Positions 1-5,164 of a stretch of DNA of 5,164 bases are shown here, in pieces; within the stretch, counting starts at the first letter, position 1; every line of letters begins with the position of its first letter. Both the position numbers and the translations under genes were made by a program. The stretch comes from Pseudomonadota bacterium (lineage in GTDB: Bacteria > Myxococcota_A > Polyangia > Haliangiales > Haliangiaceae), in the NCBI GenBank assembly GCA_023430775.1, contig JAEYYY010000215.1, positions 1-5,164 of the forward strand, given 5' to 3'. Under the pieces are notes generated by a model. That model did no database searches. It was given only the letters and a program-made list of their open reading frames with translations, and was not told the DNA's origin.

Positions 1-515
1 GCATCGGCGCGCGCGGCCTGCTCGGCGGCGATCTTGCGCAGGCGCTCCGCTTCGCCTTGCGCCTTCACCAGCGCCTCGCCATCCACCTTCGGCGGCGCGG
101 CATCGCGCGCGGTGACGAGGACGACGAGCTCCTTGCCCTCGGTCTTGACGTCGTAGCGACCTGCGCGCGCCATCGTCACGATGACGCGAACCATCTGGCC
201 ACCGTCGTCGAGCTGTTGCGCTGCGATCGTGGTCACCGCCCACGTGCTCGCCGTGAACACGCTCGCGCTGTCGTGACCGCGCAGCGCTTCCGACAGACGC
301 GCGCGAGGAACGTCGACGACGACGCGACTCGGTTTATCGAGCTTGTAGACGGTGAAGGTCGGTGTTTGCGCGCCACGTACTCGCACGCGAGTCGTGGCGG
401 TCACCGGGTCTTCGGAGTAACTGACCGCGGTGATCTCGTTCGGTGTGTCGGCGCGCACCGTCGAGGATGCGAGCCAGACGAACGCGGCAGCGGCGATAGC
501 AAGTAGTCGGATCAT
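1..515 (-). CDS. pilQ: PilQ, type IV pilus outer-membrane secretin (N-terminal 171 residues, cut by window edge)
   Basis: PilQ forms the multimeric outer-membrane channel through which the type IV pilus is extruded and retracted. Only the N-terminus is present. Residues 1-22 are a classic Sec signal peptide: MIRLL, a hydrophobic Ala-rich core, and a V-R-A cleavage site before DTP. Residues about 27-135 read as an AMIN domain, the beta-rich module that binds peptidoglycan in PilQ and AmiC. It carries the typical 'y.ldkPsRvvvDvp' segment at 56-70 and alternating beta strands up to VVLV at 131-134. From about 144 the chain turns into an Ala/Glu/Lys/Arg-rich, probably helical linker that runs off the edge. 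The secretin core, and any second AMIN domain, lie outside the window. The ATG at 515 has a GAGGAG Shine-Dalgarno 5 nt upstream. Position after pilMNOP, the signal peptide and AMIN together make the identity firm although no secretin motif is visible. Confidence 0.9.
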   Translation of the reverse strand, partial: MIRLLAIAAAAFVWLASSTVRADTPNEITAVSYSEDPVTATTRVRVRGAQTPTFTVYKLDKPSRVVVDVPRARLSEALRGHDSASVFTASTWAVTTIAAQQLDDGGQMVRVIVTMARAGRYDVKTEGKELVVLVTARDAAPPKVDGEALVKAQGEAERLRKIAAEQAARAD

Positions 516-520
516 GCACA

Positions 521-526
521 CTCCTC
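521..526 (-). promoter_or_regulatory. Shine-Dalgarno of pilQ
   Basis: On the minus strand GAGGAG stands 5 nt before the ATG at 515. It fixes the pilQ start so that the signal peptide begins MIRLL, and it shows that pilQ has its own strong initiation site rather than relying on coupling to pilP, whose stop is 150 nt upstream. Confidence 0.7.
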
Positions 527-529
527 GGA

Positions 530-545
530 GCGAAAAAATTTTCGC
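530..545. repeat. A/T-tract inverted repeat just upstream of the pilQ ribosome binding site
   Basis: On the plus strand GCG-A6-T4-CGC is a near-perfect dyad in otherwise GC-rich DNA, lying 4 bases upstream of the pilQ Shine-Dalgarno. A related CAAATTTTCAC tract is at 564-574. A run of A followed by T is characteristic of intrinsically bent DNA. It may be part of a promoter or operator, or a weak structure in the pilQ leader. No convincing -35/-10 pair could be placed here, so the role is open. Confidence 0.35.
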
Positions 546-613
546 CCGTCCGGAGCGGCACCACAAATTTTCACTCACTACACGCACGCGCAGCGTTACA
601 TAAGCGCGGCCCG

Positions 614-647
614 AAAATGCGAACGGCCGCTCGAGGGCGGCCATTCG
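614..647 (-). terminator. Stem-loop after pilP, possible attenuator or weak intrinsic terminator before pilQ
   Basis: Beginning 18 nt after the pilP stop, the minus-strand RNA can form an 11-bp stem: CGAAUGGCCGC pairs with GCGGCCGUUCG around a 6-nt loop (CCUCGA). Ten pairs are Watson-Crick and one is U-G. Read from the plus strand, that one pair is a C-A mismatch, so the structure suits the minus-strand transcript. It is followed by CA and four U (614-617), a short U-run. A short run predicts partial rather than full termination. An alternative is an mRNA-stabilising 3' hairpin that protects pilMNOP after processing. The hairpin is seen in the sequence; its function is inferred. Confidence 0.5.
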
Positions 648-665
648 AAGCGACGCGGATCGCGG

Positions 666-1637
666 TTACGGCTTGAGGTTCACCGGCGGTCCCTGCGGCG
701 CCGGCTGGGTGCCCGGCTGACCCTGCGGCCGCGTCGTCCCCGGCACGATCGTGGTGGTCGTGCTCGTCGTCGGGCCCTGCTGCTGGGGAGCGGTCGTCGA
801 CGGCAACACCGGCGCCACCGTCGGGCTGCCATCGCTGGCGATCGGCAGCTGCGTGACCGTGAGCTGCTTGTTGTGGAGCTCGACGCACTGGCCCTCGGGC
901 GCCCGGTTGGGGAGCGCGCTGCCCTCGGTCGACATCTCGAAGCAGATGAAGTTCTCGCCGATGTCCTTCACCCACGCCTTCTCTTTGCCGACGCAATCAC
1001 CGCGCTTGATGATGTGGCCGTAGTTGCCGGGATCCATCATCAGCACCTTGCGCTGCGTGCCCTGCGAGACGATGCCGACCAGCTTGAGATCCTGGTAGCC
1101 GTAGTTGGTGACGCGCAGCTGCTCGGGGCGCACGCACTTGCTGCCCGGATCGCGCGGCAGGTCGGTGCCGCTGCCGCTGCCGGTGCCCGGCACCTTGATC
1201 ACGAACGACTGGAACGGATCGCGGTTGGTCTCGCCGGCGAAGTCGCGATCCTTGAACTCGTGACGGATCGCGAACCGCTCGGGGCAATCGCCGCACAGAT
1301 AGCCCTCGGTGGTGTTGAGGCAGACCTGGTTCTCGGCGCACGTCAGATCGTCGGGCTTGCTCTGTTGCGGCGCATCGCCGATCACGACCGGCTTGGTCGC
1401 GTTCGGATCGCACTTCTTCGAGCCCTGGCGCGGCGTCGGACAGTTGACGCGATCTTCGGCGTGGCGCATCGGCGGCAGAGGCTTGCCGGAACCGGCGCCC
1501 GGCGTTCCCGGCGCACCGGGCGTTCCCGGCGCGGGTGCGGCAGGCTTGGCTGCGGGCGTGGCCGGCTTCTGCTGCGGCGGCGGATCGTCGCCACCACAGG
1601 CGATAAGGACTGCGAGGAGGGGAGCGAGGAAACGCAT
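666..1637 (-). CDS. pilP: PilP, type IV pilus inner-membrane lipoprotein, enlarged and cysteine-rich
   Basis: PilP is the periplasmic lipoprotein that links the PilN/PilO platform to the N-terminal domains of the PilQ secretin. I start it at the ATG at 1637 (323 aa). GGAGG lies 6 nt before this ATG but only 3 nt before the alternative GTG at 1640. The ATG also gives the same TGATG overlap with the upstream stop as pilN/pilO. Residues 1-14 form a lipoprotein signal ending in the lipobox LIAC (Cys14), followed by GGDDPPP. Next come a Pro/Ala/Gly linker (about 18-56), a Cys-rich segment (66-118, six Cys), the PilP signature NRDPF (138-142), and the beta-rich domain (about 168-235: LKLVGIVSQG...GHIIKRGDCVGK...VKDIGENFICFE). 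The last 50 residues are a Pro/Thr/Gln tail. Pseudomonas PilP is about 175 residues, so this one is nearly twice as long. Ten Cys besides the lipobox (66, 76, 100, 106, 115, 118, 168, 215, 232, 251) suggest disulfides. The family is certain from context and the RDPF/beta-domain pattern; the roles of the extra parts are unknown. Confidence 0.88.
   Translation of the reverse strand: MRFLAPLLAVLIACGGDDPPPQQKPATPAAKPAAPAPGTPGAPGTPGAGSGKPLPPMRHAEDRVNCPTPRQGSKKCDPNATKPVVIGDAPQQSKPDDLTCAENQVCLNTTEGYLCGDCPERFAIRHEFKDRDFAGETNRDPFQSFVIKVPGTGSGSGTDLPRDPGSKCVRPEQLRVTNYGYQDLKLVGIVSQGTQRKVLMMDPGNYGHIIKRGDCVGKEKAWVKDIGENFICFEMSTEGSALPNRAPEGQCVELHNKQLTVTQLPIASDGSPTVAPVLPSTTAPQQQGPTTSTTTTIVPGTTRPQGQPGTQPAPQGPPVNLKP
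1498..1533. repeat. Two-copy 18-bp tandem repeat in the PilP linker
   Basis: The 13-mer GCGTTCCCGGCGC occurs at 1502-1514 and again at 1520-1532, a period of 18 bp. In PilP it encodes the collagen-like GTPGAP-GTPGAG stretch of the linker behind the lipid anchor. In-frame units of 18 bp could allow the linker length to vary by slippage between strains. Confidence 0.5.
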
Positions 1638-2491
1638 CACAGACCTCCCTTGAGGCGATCCGAGCCGGCGCCGGCTTTCTCGATCGCGCCATCGCGGCGC
1701 TGCGCATCCTTGTCGAGCGCATCTTCGGTGCGCGCCTTCGCGCCGGCCGGCGTGCCCGCACTCGGCAGCGGCGGTGCAGTGCCCGAGCTCGGCAGCGCCG
1801 GTGCAGGCGCGCTACCCGCCGGTGCTGGAGCCGGTGCAGCCGCCGCACCGGGGGTCCCGAGCGCTGCCGGCGCGACGGCATCGGCCTGGCGGAACGTCAC
1901 CGCCGTGAACTTCGCGGTCAGGATGATCTCGCGATTGCGGATCACCGGCGAGGTCAGCGCGAGATCCTCGATCGACACGATGCGCTCGCGTTCCTCCACA
2001 CCCTTGTTATCGCCGCCCTTCGACTTCTTCTCGACGAGCGACGCGAAGAACCGCTTGATCTGGAGGAACGTGCCGGTGAGCTCGACCTCGAGCGGCACCT
2101 TGACGAACGACTCGACCGGCTCCTCGGCCTTCTTGCTCCACTTGAGCACCTCGACACCGGCCTCGGTGATCTTGCGCTCGAGCGTCTCGAAGAACGCCGG
2201 GACCTCGGCCTCGGTAGGCAGCGCCTTCTGGTGCTCGATGATCAACGCGTCGAGCACCTCCTTCTTCGCGCGCAGCTCGTTGAACTTCGGGATGTCCGCC
2301 TCGAGCGTGGCGTTCTGACCGACCGCCTGGGTGTGCTTCTGCTTCGCCTGTTCGACGGAGTCCTTGAGCCCCTTGTAGACGAGCCGGTAGTAGAGGAAGC
2401 CCATCAACAGCCCGATGACGACGAACAGGAGAACCTTCCTGCTCGTCGGCATGCGAGCGAAATCGGCCATCGCGCCGGATGACGCCGCCAT
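1637..2491 (-). CDS. pilO: PilO, type IV pilus inner-membrane alignment protein
   Basis: PilO pairs with PilN in the inner membrane and holds PilM, PilN and PilP in register with PilQ. The 284-residue product has a short cytoplasmic N-terminus and one membrane segment at about 20-39 (VLLFVVIGLLMGFLYYRLVY). A coiled-coil-like region follows (about 41-90, rich in Lys/Glu/Gln), then a globular periplasmic domain (about 92-202). This domain opens with the family pattern LPTEAEVPAFFETLERKI and has the strands VPLEVELTG, VSIEDLAL and LTAKFTAVTF expected of the ferredoxin-like PilO fold. A charged, probably looped insert (155-169) interrupts the domain. The C-terminal 80 residues are additional: an Ala/Pro stretch (about 207-250) and a charged, possibly helical end. 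Pseudomonas PilO is about 207 residues. The ATG overlaps the pilN stop by 1 nt (TGATG) and AAAGGTGG sits 7 nt upstream. Met8 and Met14 are possible alternative starts, but lack the coupling and a clear Shine-Dalgarno. Confidence 0.92.
   Translation of the reverse strand: MAASSGAMADFARMPTSRKVLLFVVIGLLMGFLYYRLVYKGLKDSVEQAKQKHTQAVGQNATLEADIPKFNELRAKKEVLDALIIEHQKALPTEAEVPAFFETLERKITEAGVEVLKWSKKAEEPVESFVKVPLEVELTGTFLQIKRFFASLVEKKSKGGDNKGVEERERIVSIEDLALTSPVIRNREIILTAKFTAVTFRQADAVAPAALGTPGAAAAPAPAPAGSAPAPALPSSGTAPPLPSAGTPAGAKARTEDALDKDAQRRDGAIEKAGAGSDRLKGGL
1643..1649 (-). promoter_or_regulatory. Shine-Dalgarno of pilP, inside the end of pilO
   Basis: GGGAGGT on the minus strand lies in the last codons of pilO. 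Its GGAGG core is 6 nt from the ATG at 1637 and only 3 nt from the GTG at 1640, so it favours the ATG as the pilP start. Stop and start share one base, a typical set-up for re-initiating ribosomes. Confidence 0.6.
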
Positions 2492-3144
2492 CAGTAGGCC
2501 ACCTTTCCGGTGATCGTGAACTTGTAGTAGCTCAGGCCGCTGTCCTTGTCGTTGACGCGGTCACCGCTCTGCGGCGTCACGTTCTCGAAGTACACCGACG
2601 CCGCGAGCCGCTTCGACAGCTGGGTGACGTCTTCCTTCGACTGCGCCCCGCCCTCGAGCTTGAACGCGCCACCCTGATCGGTGAAGCCGGTGAGCCACAC
2701 GTGCTGCGGATCCCAGTCCTGCTGGATCTTCTTGTTCGGATCGCTCTCGACCTGCTTCGCCATCTGCTCGGTCATCGTCGGACCGCGCACGCTGAGGATC
2801 TGGCCCAGCTCGTGGAGCACGTTCGCCGGCACCACCTTCGCGGTGAGCAGCCGGTTGATCGACTGGATCTTGACGACCGCGTTGGCCTCCTCGGCCTTCA
2901 GCGTGTCGTAGCCCTCGAGCTTCTTCTTCTTGGTCGCGATCTCGCCGGCGAGCTGCTTGGTCTTGGCCTCGTAGTCCGAGCGATCGCTGCGCAGCGGCAT
3001 GTCGATCAACAGGAACACGACGGCGGCGGCAGCGACCAGCGCGCCGACGCCGAGCATGAACTGTTTGGTGCCACCGTCTCCCGTGCTCGCGACAGCTGCC
3101 TGCCGCTTCGCACGTTTCTGTGGGAGTAGGTTGATCTTGATCAT
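2491..3144 (-). CDS. pilN: PilN, type IV pilus inner-membrane alignment protein
   Basis: PilN bridges cytoplasmic PilM and periplasmic PilO/PilP. The 217-residue protein starts MIKINLLPQKR, the hallmark N-terminal peptide (INLLP) that inserts into the groove of PilM. A basic stretch (9-14) and a 14-residue polar spacer follow, then one membrane segment (about 29-49), a coiled-coil-like helix (about 53-90), and a periplasmic ferredoxin-like domain. The segments HVWLTGFTDQGGAFKLEG, VTQLSKRLAAS and YYKFTITGKV fit the fold's strand-helix pattern. I chose the ATG at 3144 over an in-frame ATG 13 codons upstream because the longer form would bury the INLLP signature and overlap pilM. The chosen start is 1 nt past the pilM stop and has GGGAG 9 nt upstream. 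The stop shares one base with the pilO ATG, indicating coupled translation. Length is close to the family norm. Confidence 0.94.
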   Translation of the reverse strand: MIKINLLPQKRAKRQAAVASTGDGGTKQFMLGVGALVAAAAVVFLLIDMPLRSDRSDYEAKTKQLAGEIATKKKKLEGYDTLKAEEANAVVKIQSINRLLTAKVVPANVLHELGQILSVRGPTMTEQMAKQVESDPNKKIQQDWDPQHVWLTGFTDQGGAFKLEGGAQSKEDVTQLSKRLAASVYFENVTPQSGDRVNDKDSGLSYYKFTITGKVAY

Positions 3145-3145
3145 G

Positions 3146-4192
<1,047 letters not shown>

Positions 4193-4234
4193 GCTTGGTT
4201 TCCCCTCTCGAACGCGCGGTTCGGAGTGCGGAAA

Positions 4235-4263
4235 ATTTTAGGCCGTTATCCCCGAATCTCCAA
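4235..4263 (-). promoter_or_regulatory. Candidate sigma-70-type promoter for pilMNOP(Q)
   Basis: On the minus strand, TTGGAG (4263-4258) and TAAAAT (4240-4235) are separated by exactly 17 nt. The -10 matches TATAAT at five of six bases, the -35 matches TTGACA only at TTG. It is the most A/T-rich stretch of the gap and lies about 45 nt before the pilM ATG. I found no -24/-12 sigma-54 promoter in this gap. The prediction is by eye only. Confidence 0.4.
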
Positions 4264-4279
4264 AAACAGGTTTCGTCGC

Positions 4280-4291
4280 GCTTACGTAAGC
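4280..4291. promoter_or_regulatory. Perfect 12-bp palindrome upstream of pilM, possible operator
   Basis: GCTTACGTAAGC is identical to its reverse complement. It lies 4 bases after the stop codon of the activator gene and 16 bases upstream of the candidate pilM -35. A dimeric regulator could bind here, including the adjacent activator through its Fis-type helix-turn-helix. As RNA it would form only a 4-bp stem with an ACGU loop; a T5 run follows 13 bases later, so it is a poor intrinsic terminator. Confidence 0.35.
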
Positions 4292-4295
4292 AAGG

Positions 4296-5164
<869 letters not shown>

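Noticed and set aside
516..665. Sigma-54 or sigma-70 promoter for pilQ in the pilP-pilQ gap
   Set aside because: TGGTGCCGCTCCGGA on the minus strand lacks the GC at -12. TTCGCA and TTATGT are only 14 nt apart with a poor -10. Nothing met a fair standard, though a promoter may still be present.
1320..1420. A full EGF domain in PilP
   Set aside because: Only the middle cysteine spacing fits. The preceding Cys is 23 residues away and the expected sixth Cys is missing nearby, so it is described as partly EGF-like.
1638..1640. GTG at 1640 as the pilP start
   Set aside because: It is only 3 nt from the GGAGG core, too close for good initiation, whereas the ATG at 1637 is at 6 nt. The difference is a single residue.
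997..1881. 294-codon minus-strand frame overlapping pilO and pilP in another phase
   Set aside because: An Arg-rich frameshift shadow with no hydrophobic core or domain; the pilO and pilP frames carry clear family signatures.
873..2318. 481-codon open frame on the plus strand opposite pilP and pilO
   Set aside because: It is Arg/Ala/Leu-rich with no recognisable domain and lies antisense to two well-supported genes. Long antisense frames are expected in GC-rich DNA with G/C-ending codons.

Overview
The window is the end of a regulatory gene followed by a type IV pilus (T4P) assembly operon. Everything is on the minus strand, so transcription runs from high to low coordinates. In transcription order it holds a sigma-54-type AAA+ activator (cut by the right edge), pilM, pilN, pilO, pilP and the first 171 codons of pilQ (cut by the left edge). 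The DNA is strongly GC-rich, with G/C-ending codons. The PilP is lipid-anchored, Cys-rich and Pro/Thr-tailed, and an NtrC-family activator sits directly before pilM. Together these point to a deltaproteobacterial or myxobacterial genome (Myxococcota). From memory, Myxococcus xanthus has the same order (a second PilR-like regulator, then pilMNOPQ). The taxonomic call is inference.

Layout by region: 5164-4296, the AAA+ domain and Fis-type helix-turn-helix of the activator, starting at its Walker A motif. 4295-4193, a 103-base gap with a perfect 12-bp palindrome and a plausible sigma-70-type promoter for pilM. 4192-1637, pilM, pilN and pilO, packed with a 1-nt gap or 1-nt overlaps, implying one transcript and translational coupling. 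1637-666, pilP, overlapping pilO by 1 nt at the preferred start. 665-516, the only sizeable gap inside the operon, with a stem-loop just after pilP, then A/T-rich palindromic tracts and a good Shine-Dalgarno for pilQ. 515-1, the signal peptide, N-terminal AMIN domain and start of a charged helical linker of the PilQ secretin.

The genes build the envelope-spanning alignment complex of the T4P machine. PilM is a cytoplasmic actin-like protein that binds the N-terminal peptide of PilN. PilN and PilO are bitopic inner-membrane proteins with coiled coils and periplasmic ferredoxin-like domains. PilP is a lipoprotein joining PilN/PilO to PilQ, the outer-membrane secretin through which the pilus passes.

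I see no unknown biological system here; the core is a conserved operon. The departures from the textbook version are a cysteine-rich (partly EGF-like) segment and a Thr/Pro tail in PilP, a long Ala/Pro tail on PilO, a hairpin that may attenuate between pilP and pilQ, and a GAFTDA (not GAFTGA) loop with a changed sensor I residue in the activator.
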